Source of the DNA: Akkermansiaceae bacterium
GTDB taxonomy: Bacteria; Verrucomicrobiota; Verrucomicrobiia; Verrucomicrobiales; Akkermansiaceae
Assembly (NCBI GenBank): GCA_029253285.1
Contig: JAQWZU010000135.1
Location: forward strand, 1-52,097
Direction: 5' to 3'
DNA: 52,097 nucleotides
Below are positions 24,871 through 34,983 of the stretch, in pieces. The position numbers and the translations under genes are program-made. Under the pieces are notes generated by a model. It was not told the origin of the DNA. It did not search any database and worked only from the letters and a program-made list of their open reading frames with translations. Each line of letters opens with the position of its first letter. The first letter of the stretch is position 1.

Positions 24871-27105
24871 ATGACTCCTATGGTTCGTTTGATATTAGTG
24901 GGGCTGTTGCTCCCTGGTCCGCTATGGGCGCAAGGTCTCCCCGCGCTTCCCGATGGCAAGGCTCCGAATGATTCGCGCTTAAAGCCGCCGGTCACGCTGC
25001 ATGATTACCATCCTTTTCGTCCGGTTACTTCCAAAGAAGAGTGGCCCGAGCGTCAGGAGGAAATCGTGCGTCGGATTGCGGTAAGTTGTGGCTTGTGGCC
25101 ACAGCCGACCAAGACGCCGCTCAATGCCGTCATTCACAAAAAGATTGATCAAGGAGACTATACTGTTGAAGCAGTGTTATTTGAATCGATGCCGGGTCAT
25201 TATGTGACAGGGAGTTTGTATCGTCCCGCCGGTGAGTCCCTGAAGATCGGGGTGAAGAATGGCAATCGTCCGGGCGTGCTTTGTGCACACGGGCACTGGC
25301 ATGACGCCCGCTACGCGCACAAATCCGATGACCATGCGAAGCGAGAGATCGCGATTGGAGCCGAGCGATTTTTGAATGGCGGGAAATCGGTGCATCAGGC
25401 GCGCTGTGTGCAGTTGGCGAGGATGGGGTGTGTTGTTTTCTTTTACGACATGCTTGGCAATGCCGACTCGATGCAGTTTCCCGATCACCGCCGTGGGCCT
25501 CGTCCCGAAACCAATGGCGAGAAGATGGGCGAGTGGGGCTTTGTCTCAAAAAATGCCTCGGCGCGATTGCAGACGAACTTTGGATTGCAGACCTGGAACA
25601 GCATACGCTCACTGGATTTTATTTTGAGTCTCGATGGCGTTGATACAAATCGCATTCTCGTGACCGGTGCGAGTGGTGGAGCCACGCAGACAATGATGGT
25701 AAGCGCCTTGGACGAGCGAGTGACGGCGTCCTTTCCTTGCGTCATGGTTTCGACCGCGATGCAAGGCGGTTGCACTTGTGAGAACGGGCACTACTTGCGA
25801 ATAGGGCAGGGGAATATTGATATCGCGGCGGCGGTTGCTCCCCGTCCCTTGGGATTAACGGCCGCTGACGACTGGACGATTGAGTTGAAAGAAAAGGGGC
25901 ACCCGGATTTGGACAAACTCTACCAGATGATCGGAGCGAAGGGAAAATACGAGGCGCATTTCGATATTCATTTCAAGCACAACTACAATCACGTCTCGCG
26001 GACGCATCTCTACCAGTTCGTGAACCGGCACTTTGGCCTGGGATTAAAATCGCCGGTTCTGGAGAGTGATTTCAATTTATTGGGAAAGAAGGAGCTTTCG
26101 GTTTTCAACGACAAGCATCCAGCTCCATCGGGTGATCAGACGGGTATGTCTCATGAGAAGGCCTTGAACCGCTGGTGGGCCGAGGATTCGGATAAGCAGA
26201 TCAACGCTTTGTTAAATCCCAAAACGGAAGAGGAGTTTGCTAAGACCAAGGATGTGATCGGAGGAGCGCTCGATGTCATGATTGGACGAAAACTTCCGGC
26301 GAAAGGAGAGGCGAACTATGAATTGGTCAGCAAAGAGGCTCGTGATGGTTTTATGGAACTCTGCGGGCTTGTTCAAAACACAAAGCATGGCGAAGAAATC
26401 CCCGCATCGTTTTTGTATCCACTCGGGAATTGGCAAGGGCACGTTGTTATCTGGTTATCGCCGGATGGAAAGAGCGGGATTTTCAAAAAGGGAGCAGAGC
26501 CGAAAGACGATGTGCGTAAACTTCTCGAAAGTGGAATCGCCGTAATGGGTTTGGATCTGTATGGCCAGGGCGACTTCTTGAATGCGGAGAGTTTGGCCAA
26601 ATCCAAGGGAGCCAATCCCGGACTAATCTATTCAAAAAATCAGAATGCAAAGTTGCCCGCCAATAGCTGGCAACGATCTCCGGTTTACTACTATGGCTAC
26701 AACCACAGCACCTTTGCTCGTCGCGTTCATGATGTGCTGACTGCGGTGGCATTTGCGCAGCATAGCGAAAACTATGACGTAAAAAAAATCTCTTTGGTCG
26801 CTCCGAAGGGTGCCGGGCATTGGGCGGCGGCTGCTCGGGCCGTGGTCGGAGGAGAGGTGATTCAAAAAGCGTGGATCGATACGAGTGGGTTTAGTTTCGC
26901 CAATCTGAAAAACCACTGGGACGCCAACTTCCTTCCAGGCGCGGTAAAGTATGGTGATATCGCCGGTCTTCTCACCCTGAATGCGCCCTTCGACACTGCC
27001 TTGCTCGATACAGAGATACTGAGCGAATCGCTAAAGAAATTAGCAGCTAAAACCGGAGGTAAGGTTTCCCCAAGGAAAGACCTCGTGGCCTATTTCTTGA
27101 AGTGA
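24871..27105 (+). CDS. exported acetylxylan-esterase-like alpha/beta hydrolase
   Basis: A protein of about 744 residues with a signal peptide (MVRLILVGLLLPGPLWA after MTP). The first half is an alpha/beta hydrolase of the acetyl xylan esterase type: GVLCAHGHWHD (oxyanion region), YDMLGNADSMQF, nucleophile S268 in GASGGATQ, and a His in FKHNYNHVSRTH. The second half (about residue 420 onward) is a further alpha/beta-like domain of unclear activity (VIWLSPDGKSG, GLDLYGQGDF, APKGAGHW). It probably removes acetyl or other esters from polysaccharides in the periplasm. The start at 24871 is preferred over TTG 24844 because it opens the signal peptide. It follows the PVC cytochrome by 34 bp on the same strand. 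Its last 16 bp overlap the convergent esterase gene. Confidence 0.82.
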   Translation: MTPMVRLILVGLLLPGPLWAQGLPALPDGKAPNDSRLKPPVTLHDYHPFRPVTSKEEWPERQEEIVRRIAVSCGLWPQPTKTPLNAVIHKKIDQGDYTVEAVLFESMPGHYVTGSLYRPAGESLKIGVKNGNRPGVLCAHGHWHDARYAHKSDDHAKREIAIGAERFLNGGKSVHQARCVQLARMGCVVFFYDMLGNADSMQFPDHRRGPRPETNGEKMGEWGFVSKNASARLQTNFGLQTWNSIRSLDFILSLDGVDTNRILVTGASGGATQTMMVSALDERVTASFPCVMVSTAMQGGCTCENGHYLRIGQGNIDIAAAVAPRPLGLTAADDWTIELKEKGHPDLDKLYQMIGAKGKYEAHFDIHFKHNYNHVSRTHLYQFVNRHFGLGLKSPVLESDFNLLGKKELSVFNDKHPAPSGDQTGMSHEKALNRWWAEDSDKQINALLNPKTEEEFAKTKDVIGGALDVMIGRKLPAKGEANYELVSKEARDGFMELCGLVQNTKHGEEIPASFLYPLGNWQGHVVIWLSPDGKSGIFKKGAEPKDDVRKLLESGIAVMGLDLYGQGDFLNAESLAKSKGANPGLIYSKNQNAKLPANSWQRSPVYYYGYNHSTFARRVHDVLTAVAFAQHSENYDVKKISLVAPKGAGHWAAAARAVVGGEVIQKAWIDTSGFSFANLKNHWDANFLPGAVKYGDIAGLLTLNAPFDTALLDTEILSESLKKLAAKTGGKVSPRKDLVAYFLK

Positions 27106-28325
27106 TGATCGGCGAAGTTCATGAACTGAGTCCAGTCGAACGTTTCAATAGAGTGGCCTCCGTTGCGGATGTGGTAACCGACGTCTGATTTGATGATGGC
27201 TTCACCGACCGGCGGAGATTCCTCGGATTCAAGGCCCTTTTTTCCGAGGAGTTCGTAAACTGGGCTGGCGTGGTAGGCGGAAAGGTATTCTCCTCTGCCG
27301 TCTGCCCAGGTGTCTCCGACAGCGCTGTGAACGTAGATGGGGCGTGGAGCAATGCATGCGAGGAGCATGTGTTGATCGACGGGAAGGTCGTCTTCGTTGT
27401 TGACGAATTTCCAGGCATTACGACAAAGCCAGTAGGGGAATCGGGTGACCATTTTTTCGAGGGTCTCGCCTGATTTACGTCGCCACAGAGCGGCGCCGGC
27501 GCAACCGGACTGGGCAGAGATAGCGAGAGCGAAACGTCGATCCTGGGCCGCAGTCCAGAGAGTTGCCTTGCCCATCTTGGAATGTCCCATGATTGCGACA
27601 CGTTTGGCGTCGATGTCTTTGTCGGTTTCGAGGTAGTCCATCGCCCGTGAAGCGCCCCAGGCCACTGTGGAGAGAACGCCCCATTCAGATGCCTTTGGGA
27701 AACTCTGACCTTCAGGGTAAAAGAGCTTGTGAATGCCTTTTAGGAATTCCACTTCATTGTGTCTCACGAGATCTTGTTGGTAGACCGCGATAAAGCCGTA
27801 GCCGCGCTTGAAGAACTCTCCGATGGGCCATCCGTTTTTGAAGCAATTTCTTTTTAGGAAGTGAACATCGAAATCGTTTCCATGAGTGCTGCTGAAGCTG
27901 TGTTTCATGAAGGCAGGGACGGGTTTGTCGACATTGTTGGGAAAGAAGACGAGGATGAGCATGTCAACCCGGCCTCTCTCATTTTCGAATCTGATACGGA
28001 CGTCTTTGCGTGTGCCTTTTCCACCGAGAAAGTTCTTGTCCTCTTTGATAACCTTGAAGCTTGTCTTGATTGGCGAAGATGGCTTTGGGACGGTGCCGTA
28101 AACCAAATTCCCAAAGAGGGACATAATTTGGGGGCGCCGAATATTGATCCATTCTTCGGGTGTCGTGATGGGCTTGCCTTCCGAAGAAGTTAAGAGAGGG
28201 GGGAGGTCGTAGGCCGGAAGATTCTCTTCGTCGTAGTTGACGTCTTTGTCGAGTTCCTTGGGCTCTTTTGCCTCAAGAGTGCAAATTGACGCGATACACA
28301 GAAGGAGCGATAGGATGGATTTCAT
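27090..28325 (-). CDS. exported CE15-like (glucuronoyl esterase family) hydrolase
   Basis: A 411-residue protein with a signal peptide (MKSILSLLLCIASICTLEA) and an alpha/beta hydrolase domain resembling carbohydrate esterase family 15. The nucleophile elbow is G-H-S249-K-M-G-K-A (IMGHSKMGKATLW). It is followed by SAQSGCAGAALWRRKSGET, the typical block after the nucleophile, and a late RNGGHSIETFDW with the catalytic His. CE15 enzymes cleave ester links of glucuronic acid; the family motif normally has Arg after the Ser, here Lys250. It is 9 bp downstream of the sugar dehydrogenase gene, so probably in the same operon. Confidence 0.8.
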   Translation of the reverse strand: MKSILSLLLCIASICTLEAKEPKELDKDVNYDEENLPAYDLPPLLTSSEGKPITTPEEWINIRRPQIMSLFGNLVYGTVPKPSSPIKTSFKVIKEDKNFLGGKGTRKDVRIRFENERGRVDMLILVFFPNNVDKPVPAFMKHSFSSTHGNDFDVHFLKRNCFKNGWPIGEFFKRGYGFIAVYQQDLVRHNEVEFLKGIHKLFYPEGQSFPKASEWGVLSTVAWGASRAMDYLETDKDIDAKRVAIMGHSKMGKATLWTAAQDRRFALAISAQSGCAGAALWRRKSGETLEKMVTRFPYWLCRNAWKFVNNEDDLPVDQHMLLACIAPRPIYVHSAVGDTWADGRGEYLSAYHASPVYELLGKKGLESEESPPVGEAIIKSDVGYHIRNGGHSIETFDWTQFMNFADHHFKK

Positions 28326-28334
28326 CGGGCGCTA

Positions 28335-29489
28335 CTATTTGGATGAAATTGTATAGATCTTGTGGTCGTGCGACAGGATGAGCATTTCACCCGAGGCGTC
28401 TTGGACAAAAGCAGTGGGACGGAACTTGGCCATCTTTTCGGGGCGGTTAAAGATTTTGGTGTTCTTGGGATTTTGTCCTTCCCGATATTCGAGGGCCCAG
28501 ATCGTTCCGAATCCCCAATCGGCGTAGATGTATTGGTCCTTTAGGCTGGGAACTGACTTTCCACGGTAGTGGTATCCGCCGGTGATAGAGATGCCGTCTT
28601 GGCGGCCATATTCAAAGATGGGATCGATGAATCTGGACCCTTCGGGCGGGTCATCCTGACGAATGGTTTTGGCGTGAGTTCCTTCCATGAAGGACCAGCC
28701 GTAGTTGCCGCCTTTTTTGATGATGTTGATTTCCTCGTAATGCCCTTGGCCTACGTCGGCGCACCAGAGTTCTTTGGTTTTGGGATGGAAGGAAAGTCCC
28801 CAGGGGTTACGAAGTCCGAGAGCGTAGATTTCCGGATGCCAGCCTTCTTTTTTCAGGAAAGGATTGTCCTTTGGCAGTCCATAAGGACGGTTACCGCTAC
28901 GCGAGTCGGGGTCGATGCGGAGGATCTTACCACTGTAGGTGAAGGTGTTTTGCGCGAGGCGTTGCACGTCGTTACTCTTTCCTCCATCGCCAACCGCGAT
29001 GTAAAGAAGGTCGTCGGGTCCGAAGAGGATGTTCCCGGAGTTGTGGTTCCAGAACGGTTGCGGGATGCGAAGGAGAACGCGCTCGGTGGAGGGGTCTGCT
29101 TTGGACGGATCATTCGTTGAGGCCTGCATTTCGCTCAGCACGGTGTGCTTGGGCTCCTGAAGGGTGTAGTAGATGTAAAACTTCCGGTTCTTGGCGAAGT
29201 TAGGATGAAAGGCGAGTCCGAGGAGGCCTTCCTCAAATTGCTTTCTGATCATATCCCGGGAGGTGAGATCGAGAAAAGTCACGTTGTCGGACGAAGAACG
29301 GTCTTTGGGAAGAATTGTGATTTTTCCAAATTGCTCAACGAGAAAGAGCCGGTCAGAGCCATCGGGCGGAATGGCGAGGTCGACCGGGAGCTTGAGTTTC
29401 TGGTTTTCGAAAGTCTGCGTGAGCTTGATCTGCGGAGCCGCGGCTGCGAGGAGTGAAGCCGAGAAGAAGAACGTGAGGAGGAATCTCAT
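28335..29489 (-). CDS. PQQ-dependent sugar dehydrogenase (glucose/sorbosone dehydrogenase family)
   Basis: A 384-residue exported protein (signal MRFLLTFFFSASLLAAAA) of the soluble aldose dehydrogenase six-bladed propeller family. Blocks visible are DLAIPPDGSDRLFLVEQFG, EEGLLGLAFHPNFAKNRKFYIYYT, WNHNSGNILFGPDDLLYIAVGDGG, GLRNPWGLSFHPKTKELWCADVGQ and GGYHYRGK. Members oxidise aldose sugars with PQQ in the periplasm and pass electrons to quinone or cytochromes. The HN pair in WNHNSG fits the PQQ/active-site region. It leads a two-gene unit with the CE15-like esterase and is divergent from the sulfatase at 29618 across 128 bp. Many PVC members are not biochemically tested, so PQQ use is by family. 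Confidence 0.87.
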   Translation of the reverse strand: MRFLLTFFFSASLLAAAAPQIKLTQTFENQKLKLPVDLAIPPDGSDRLFLVEQFGKITILPKDRSSSDNVTFLDLTSRDMIRKQFEEGLLGLAFHPNFAKNRKFYIYYTLQEPKHTVLSEMQASTNDPSKADPSTERVLLRIPQPFWNHNSGNILFGPDDLLYIAVGDGGKSNDVQRLAQNTFTYSGKILRIDPDSRSGNRPYGLPKDNPFLKKEGWHPEIYALGLRNPWGLSFHPKTKELWCADVGQGHYEEINIIKKGGNYGWSFMEGTHAKTIRQDDPPEGSRFIDPIFEYGRQDGISITGGYHYRGKSVPSLKDQYIYADWGFGTIWALEYREGQNPKNTKIFNRPEKMAKFRPTAFVQDASGEMLILSHDHKIYTISSK

Positions 29490-29617
29490 GAGGGTATTGA
29501 AGGCGAAATTGAGGATCTTGCAAGCAGGCGCTCGGAAAATAGGGATTGCGGCTCGGAGCCTCCTCTGTCTGGTTGATTTTGCTCGCCGAGGCTTTGGCCT
29601 TGGCTAAATTACTAGGG

Positions 29618-31099
29618 ATGCGTTTGAAGATTTTATCAGGGTTTTTCATGCTGGGATCAATGTGCCTGGCTGAAGCGGCTCGTCCTAATGTCGTTTTCAT
29701 TTTGACCGATGACCAGAGGTCCGATGCTTTGAGTTGTATGGGGCATCCTCATTTGAAGACGCCCCGGATTGACCAGTTGGCCGCCGAAGGGGTCTTGTTT
29801 AAGAATCACTTCTGCACGACCTCCTTGTGCTCGCCGAGCCGGGCCTCGATTTTGGGTGGGCTGTATGCCCATTCCCATGGGGTGGTGAATAATTTCACGG
29901 ATTACCCGAAGGATCTTCCGACCTTTCCGCGTCAGCTTCAGGGCGCGGGATATTCCACGGCCTACATTGGCAAGTGGCACATGGGCGAAGCGGACGACAG
30001 TAAGCGTCCGGGTTTTGATCACTTCGTGACTCATCGGGGACAGGGGAAATATTTCGATACGGAGTTTCGAGCCAACGATGGCGAGCGGAAAGTGGTCCCC
30101 GGCTACTACACCACGGTGGTCACAGACATGGCGATTGATTGGTTGGAAAAGCAGGAGGGTGGGGAGAAGCCCTTCATGTTGATGCTGGGGCACAAGGCGC
30201 CGCATAGTTTTTATTTTCCCGAGCCGAAGTATGAGAAGGCTTTTGATCAGGTTCGCGTCCCTTATCCGCAGACGGCTTTCCAGTTGGATGACAAGCCGAC
30301 CTGGATCAAGCAGCGTCTGAGCACCTGGCATGGGATCTACGGACCGCTTTTCGATTGGCGGAAGAAGTTCCCGGATACTTCGGCGGCGGGAATGCTTCAC
30401 TTTGAGGATATGGTGCGGGCTTACTGGGGGACTTTGCTTTCAGTGGATGATTCGGTGGGTCGCATCTACGATTATCTCAAGCGGACCGGTCTGCTGGACA
30501 ACACGCTTTTCATTTTCACCAGCGACAATGGTTTGCTCGAAGGGGAACACGGAATGGTGGACAAGCGGACGGGGCATGAGCCTTCATTGCGGATTCCCTT
30601 GGTTGTGCGCTATCCGGCCTTGGTCTCGCCCAAGTATCCAAAGAAGATCGAGGCGCAGACTTTGACTTTGGACTTTGCTTCCTCGATTTTGGAAATCTGT
30701 GGAGCGCCGCCCTTGAAGAAGACGCAGGGTAAGTCATGGAAGAAGCTCATCACTACCGGAGATCCCGAGTGGCGCACCAGTTGGTATTACGAATACAATT
30801 ACGAGAAACAATTTCCCTACACACCCAACGTGCGTGCTTTGCGGACCGACGAGTGGAAGTATATTCGCTATCCCCATGGTGATGGTTCTCCGGATAAGCA
30901 CATGGCGGAACTCTACAACTTAAAATCCGACCCCGGTGAAACGAGGAACTTGATCAAGGATGCCCGTTATGAGGCGCTGGTTGCCAAGTTGCGCAAGGAA
31001 CTGGACCAGCGGATTCAAGAGGCCAATCCTGGGAAGAAGGATGAAATGCCCATGGATGAGGGAATTAAGGGAGAATTACCTGACGAGAAGATTCGATAG
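29618..31099 (+). CDS. S1-family sulfatase, exported
   Basis: A 493-residue sulfatase with a signal peptide ([20 protein letters not shown]), metal-binding [13 protein letters not shown] and active-site C71-S-P-S-R-A-S. Later blocks are [34 protein letters not shown] and [19 protein letters not shown]. It is close in layout to the sulfatase at 38839 (shared [13 protein letters not shown] and the following H-rich stretch), suggesting related substrates. The ATG at 29618 is chosen for its signal peptide; the frame is open further upstream without need. It is 15 bp upstream of the DUF1549-DUF1553 gene, and with DUF1501 forms a three-gene operon. Confidence 0.93.
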   Translation: MRLKILSGFFMLGSMCLAEAARPNVVFILTDDQRSDALSCMGHPHLKTPRIDQLAAEGVLFKNHFCTTSLCSPSRASILGGLYAHSHGVVNNFTDYPKDLPTFPRQLQGAGYSTAYIGKWHMGEADDSKRPGFDHFVTHRGQGKYFDTEFRANDGERKVVPGYYTTVVTDMAIDWLEKQEGGEKPFMLMLGHKAPHSFYFPEPKYEKAFDQVRVPYPQTAFQLDDKPTWIKQRLSTWHGIYGPLFDWRKKFPDTSAAGMLHFEDMVRAYWGTLLSVDDSVGRIYDYLKRTGLLDNTLFIFTSDNGLLEGEHGMVDKRTGHEPSLRIPLVVRYPALVSPKYPKKIEAQTLTLDFASSILEICGAPPLKKTQGKSWKKLITTGDPEWRTSWYYEYNYEKQFPYTPNVRALRTDEWKYIRYPHGDGSPDKHMAELYNLKSDPGETRNLIKDARYEALVAKLRKELDQRIQEANPGKKDEMPMDEGIKGELPDEKIR

Positions 31100-31114
31100 A
31101 GCCCTTTTTGTATC

Positions 31115-33523
31115 GTGAACTCAGAAATTCGTCTCCTCGTTCCAGCTTTTGTTGGCTGGGCCTTGGTGGCGGAAGCTTGGAGCAAGCCTGATCCCAATCA
31201 TTGGTCGTTTCAGGAGGTGGCGGAGCAGAGAGTTCCGGATTTCGGGGAGGAAAATGGCATCGATGGCTTTTTGCTGCAGCGGTTGAAGGAGGAAGGGCTT
31301 TCATTTTCGAAGCGTGCAGAGCCTGTTAATCTGCTGCGACGTATCTTTCTGGATTTGACCGGGCTGCCTCCGACGCCAGATGAAATTGATTCGTTCGAAA
31401 AATCTTGGAAGGAAGATGCTACCGAGGCCTATGAATCTGCGGTGGAGCGCTTACTCGTGTCTCCCCGATATGGGGAGCGCTGGGGGCAGCATTGGCTCGA
31501 TGCGGTGCGCTTTGCTGAGACTCATGGATTCGAGGTGAATACCCCGCGCCCAAACGCCTGGCCGTATCGCGATTACGTGATTCGGGCATTCAATGAGGAT
31601 CTTCCATACGATCAGTTTGTCTTCGAACAACTGGCTGGCGATACGGTGTCGGAAGACGCGGCCACGGGTTTTTTGGTGACAGCTGCAGCGCTTCTACAGG
31701 GGCAGGTGGGGAAGGATGACGAATCGATCAAGCGGGCGCGTCAGGATGAGTTGAATGAGATTGTCATCAACACTTCGGCGACTTTCCTGGGGTTGACGGT
31801 TCATTGTGCACGCTGTCACGATCACAAATTCGATGCCATTTCTCAAAAGGACTACCATCGGATGCAAGCGATCTTCGGTGGTGTTCGTTACGGAAATCGC
31901 CCATTTCGGGATGGTTCCGCAAAGCGGGAAGAGGAAATCCGGTCTCTCGATATCCAGATTGCGTTGGCTGAGCAGGGACTCAAGGAGATGGGCGTTCGTC
32001 TTCCCGTTAATCCTTTTTTGAATACGGAAAGTTTCACACCGATTTCGGCTCGCTACTTTAAATTCACGATTCGGAAGACCAATGGTGTAGAGCCCTGCAT
32101 TGATGAGTTGGAAGTTTGGTCTTCTGGAGAGAAATCAACGAATGTTGCTCTGGCATCAAATGGTGTCGCCGCAAGTTCCTCGGGAGACTACCAGGATCCG
32201 TCGAAGCATCGCTTGGAATACATCAACGATGGTAAATACGGCAATGGCCGGAGTTGGATCGCCAGTGAGACCCAGGGTGGTTGGGTTATGCTGGATCTAG
32301 GAGAGCCGATCTTGATTGATCGCGTGACTTGGGGCAGGGACCGCGAGGGTGTCTACAAGGATCGCTTGCCGATTGATTATGTCATCGAGGTGGCCGCAGA
32401 AAAGGATGCTTGGCAGGAGGTCGCAGGTTCGAAGGATCGCCTGATGAGTCTCGATCCAAGTAAGCTGGAAGGGCCGCAGCACTCGGCAGTGTTGAATCAC
32501 CAAAGTCTGACCGAGGCTCGTCGCCGACTCGATGGAAAGAAGATGATTTTTGGAGGAGTCTTTCAAAAGCCACCGCTGATGCACCTCCTCAATCGGGGTG
32601 ATGTGAAGCAGCCGAAAGAAGAAGTTTTTCCGGGGATTCCGGAGGTGTTTGGTTCATTGGAAATGTCTTCTGCAACGAGTGATGTCGATCGAAGAAAGGG
32701 TTTAGCCCGGTGGATTGCTTCGCCAAAGAATCCGCTCACTGCGCGCGTGATGGTGAACCGGGTGTGGCATTTGCATTTCGGAACGGGCCTGGTGAATACA
32801 CCATCCGATTTTGGTGGGATGGGCGGAAAGCCCTCGCATCCCGGGCTTCTTGATTGGTTGGTGGTGCGCTTCGTAAAGGATGGATGGTCGATCAAGAACT
32901 TGCATCGGCTCATTCTAAGTTCGAAAGCCTACCAGCAATCCGGACGTCCAAATTCCCTGGGTATGGAGAAGGATGCCAATAATCGATTGCTTTGGCGGTT
33001 TCAGCCACGGCGTCTCGAAGCTGAGGCGATTCGGGATTCGATTTTACAAGTTTCGGGTTCCCTCGATCTCAAAATGGGTGGGCCGGGATTCAGTTTCTTC
33101 GAGCCTAATACGAATTACGTGCGGGTTTATAATCCAAAGGAAGAATTTGGTCCGCTGGAATGGCGTCGCATGATTTACGGACACCGCGTGAGGATGGAAC
33201 AAGATGGGGTATTTGGGGTGTTTGATCGACCGGACGCGGGATTGATTTGTTCCAAGCGAACGCAATCAACGACGCCTCTGCAGTCCTTGAATCTTTTCAA
33301 TAGTCGTTTCGTGGAGCAGCAGTCTGAGATTTTTTCGAAACGTCTGGTGGCAGAAGCGGGAGAGAAAGTTGACGGGCGGATTGCCTTGGCTTTCCAATAT
33401 TGTTTTGGACGGCTCCCTACGGCGGATGAGGTAAGCAGAGGTGCGGATTTTGTGAAGCAACATGGTTTGCCACAATTTTGTCGCGTTCTTTTTAACACCA
33501 ACGAATTTCTCTTTCTGCCATGA
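31115..33523 (+). CDS. DUF1549-discoidin-DUF1553 protein with CxxCH
   Basis: An 802-residue exported protein (signal about residues 1-22, from a GTG start). It contains DUF1549/PSCyt2 (about 50-260; [34 protein letters not shown], and C231-A-R-C234-H235-DHKFDAI, a possible c-haem site). A discoidin/F5-8C-like carbohydrate-binding domain follows (about 315-440; [33 protein letters not shown]). DUF1553/PSD1 (about 535-790; [42 protein letters not shown]) ends the protein. The function of these families is unproven. It has no separate N-terminal PSCyt1 cytochrome domain. The stop overlaps the DUF1501 start by 4 bp, the usual pairing of these two families. Confidence 0.88.
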   Translation: MNSEIRLLVPAFVGWALVAEAWSKPDPNHWSFQEVAEQRVPDFGEENGIDGFLLQRLKEEGLSFSKRAEPVNLLRRIFLDLTGLPPTPDEIDSFEKSWKEDATEAYESAVERLLVSPRYGERWGQHWLDAVRFAETHGFEVNTPRPNAWPYRDYVIRAFNEDLPYDQFVFEQLAGDTVSEDAATGFLVTAAALLQGQVGKDDESIKRARQDELNEIVINTSATFLGLTVHCARCHDHKFDAISQKDYHRMQAIFGGVRYGNRPFRDGSAKREEEIRSLDIQIALAEQGLKEMGVRLPVNPFLNTESFTPISARYFKFTIRKTNGVEPCIDELEVWSSGEKSTNVALASNGVAASSSGDYQDPSKHRLEYINDGKYGNGRSWIASETQGGWVMLDLGEPILIDRVTWGRDREGVYKDRLPIDYVIEVAAEKDAWQEVAGSKDRLMSLDPSKLEGPQHSAVLNHQSLTEARRRLDGKKMIFGGVFQKPPLMHLLNRGDVKQPKEEVFPGIPEVFGSLEMSSATSDVDRRKGLARWIASPKNPLTARVMVNRVWHLHFGTGLVNTPSDFGGMGGKPSHPGLLDWLVVRFVKDGWSIKNLHRLILSSKAYQQSGRPNSLGMEKDANNRLLWRFQPRRLEAEAIRDSILQVSGSLDLKMGGPGFSFFEPNTNYVRVYNPKEEFGPLEWRRMIYGHRVRMEQDGVFGVFDRPDAGLICSKRTQSTTPLQSLNLFNSRFVEQQSEIFSKRLVAEAGEKVDGRIALAFQYCFGRLPTADEVSRGADFVKQHGLPQFCRVLFNTNEFLFLP

Positions 33524-34974
33524 TCGATGCCTATCGTGCGGCCTTGATGAATCGCCGAAACTTCCTCGGCCGGGCGGGTTCGGGTCTTAGCGGAATTGCT
33601 CTCAGTCAGCTCCTAAGTTCGCAGGGTCTGTTGGCGAATCCTTTAATAGATCCATTGCAACCGAATGCCCCTCGGGAGCCCGAGTTTGATCCTCCGGCGA
33701 AGCGGGTGATTATGGTCTTTTGTTCGGGCGCGCTGAGCCAGTTGGAAACTTTTGACTACAAGCCGGAGTTGGTGAAGCGATCAGGGCATCCGCTTCCAAC
33801 GATGGCGAAGGGTTTTAAGAGTTTTCAGGGAGAGAATGGAAATTTGGCGGCTCCGCAGTTTGAGTTTCGTCCCCGGGGGGATTGCGGGAAGATGACTTCG
33901 GATCTTCTCCCTGAGATTGGAAAGTTGGTGGATGAATTCTGTTTTATTCATTCGCTGACGAGCAAGACGAATACCCATGGACCAGGGGAAAATTTCATGT
34001 CGACCGGGTTTACCTTGGATGGTTTTCCAAGCATGGGGGCATGGGCGACCTACGCCTTGGGAAGTGAATCGGAAAACCTCCCGGGTTTTGTGGCGCTGCC
34101 GGATCCCCGCGGTGTGCCGCAGTCAAGTGTGAACAATTGGGGGCCGGGATTTCTTCCGGCGGTTTTTCAAGGAACGCCCTTCAATATGCAAAAGCAGATT
34201 GGCAATTTACAAAGTCCGAAAGGAGTGGGCAAGGAGACTGACGAGGCGGCGAGGCGATATTTGAAGTTTTTGAACCAACGCCATCAGGAGGAATTTCCAG
34301 GCGATACGGAGTTAGCGGCAAGAATTGCGAGCTATGAGCTGGCGGCGCGAATGCAGTTGAGTGTTCCCGAAGTGACCGATCTTTCAAAAGAACCCGCTTC
34401 GCTCAAAAAACTCTACGGAGCGGATAGTCGTGATCCGGTGAAGGCTGGCTTCGCTAAAAATTGTATGCTGGCCCGCAAGTTGGTGGAGGACGGAGTGCGC
34501 TTTGTGCAGGTGTTTAATGGAGCCTACGCCATGGGTGAGGGTGTCGGGAACTGGGACGGGCATCGCGCCTTGAAGAAACAATATGGTATCCACGGCGCGA
34601 TTCTTGATCAACCGGTGGCGGCCTTGATTCGTGATCTCAAATCGCGTGGCTTATTCGATGATACTTTATTCGCTTTTGTGACCGAATTCGGACGTATGCC
34701 AACATTCCAAAAAGGCGCAAGTGGACGTGATCACAATCCGGATGGCTTTACCGTCTTCTTAGCGGGAGCAGGCGTGAGGGCTCCGATGAGCTTTGGCGCG
34801 ACCGACGAATTCGGGCACCGGGCGGTGGAGAAGGTTGTGACGATGCATGATTTCCACGCGACGCTTCTCCACTTGCTTGGGTTGAATCACGAGAACCTGA
34901 CCTTCTATCACAACGGTATCGAGCGACGACTCACCGATGTCCATGGTCATGTGTTGAGTGATCTTTTGATCTGA
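33520..34974 (+). CDS. DUF1501 family protein, Tat-exported
   Basis: A 484-residue DUF1501 protein with a twin-arginine signal ([19 protein letters not shown], beginning at residue 10). Sequence landmarks are [65 protein letters not shown] and [13 protein letters not shown] with GRDHNP. The coupling to the DUF1549-DUF1553 gene (4-bp overlap) suggests the two products work together outside the cytoplasm. It diverges markedly from the DUF1501 protein at 11-1432. It ends 9 bp from the stop of the convergent large cytochrome gene. An internal ATG at the Tat motif (33547) is an alternative start. Confidence 0.93.
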   Translation: MIDAYRAALMNRRNFLGRAGSGLSGIALSQLLSSQGLLANPLIDPLQPNAPREPEFDPPAKRVIMVFCSGALSQLETFDYKPELVKRSGHPLPTMAKGFKSFQGENGNLAAPQFEFRPRGDCGKMTSDLLPEIGKLVDEFCFIHSLTSKTNTHGPGENFMSTGFTLDGFPSMGAWATYALGSESENLPGFVALPDPRGVPQSSVNNWGPGFLPAVFQGTPFNMQKQIGNLQSPKGVGKETDEAARRYLKFLNQRHQEEFPGDTELAARIASYELAARMQLSVPEVTDLSKEPASLKKLYGADSRDPVKAGFAKNCMLARKLVEDGVRFVQVFNGAYAMGEGVGNWDGHRALKKQYGIHGAILDQPVAALIRDLKSRGLFDDTLFAFVTEFGRMPTFQKGASGRDHNPDGFTVFLAGAGVRAPMSFGATDEFGHRAVEKVVTMHDFHATLLHLLGLNHENLTFYHNGIERRLTDVHGHVLSDLLI

Positions 34975-34983
34975 TAGGAAGGA

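Noticed and set aside
31806-32021. Short plus-strand frames inside the DUF1549-DUF1553 gene
   Set aside because: Out-of-frame shadows inside a gene with continuous domain signatures.
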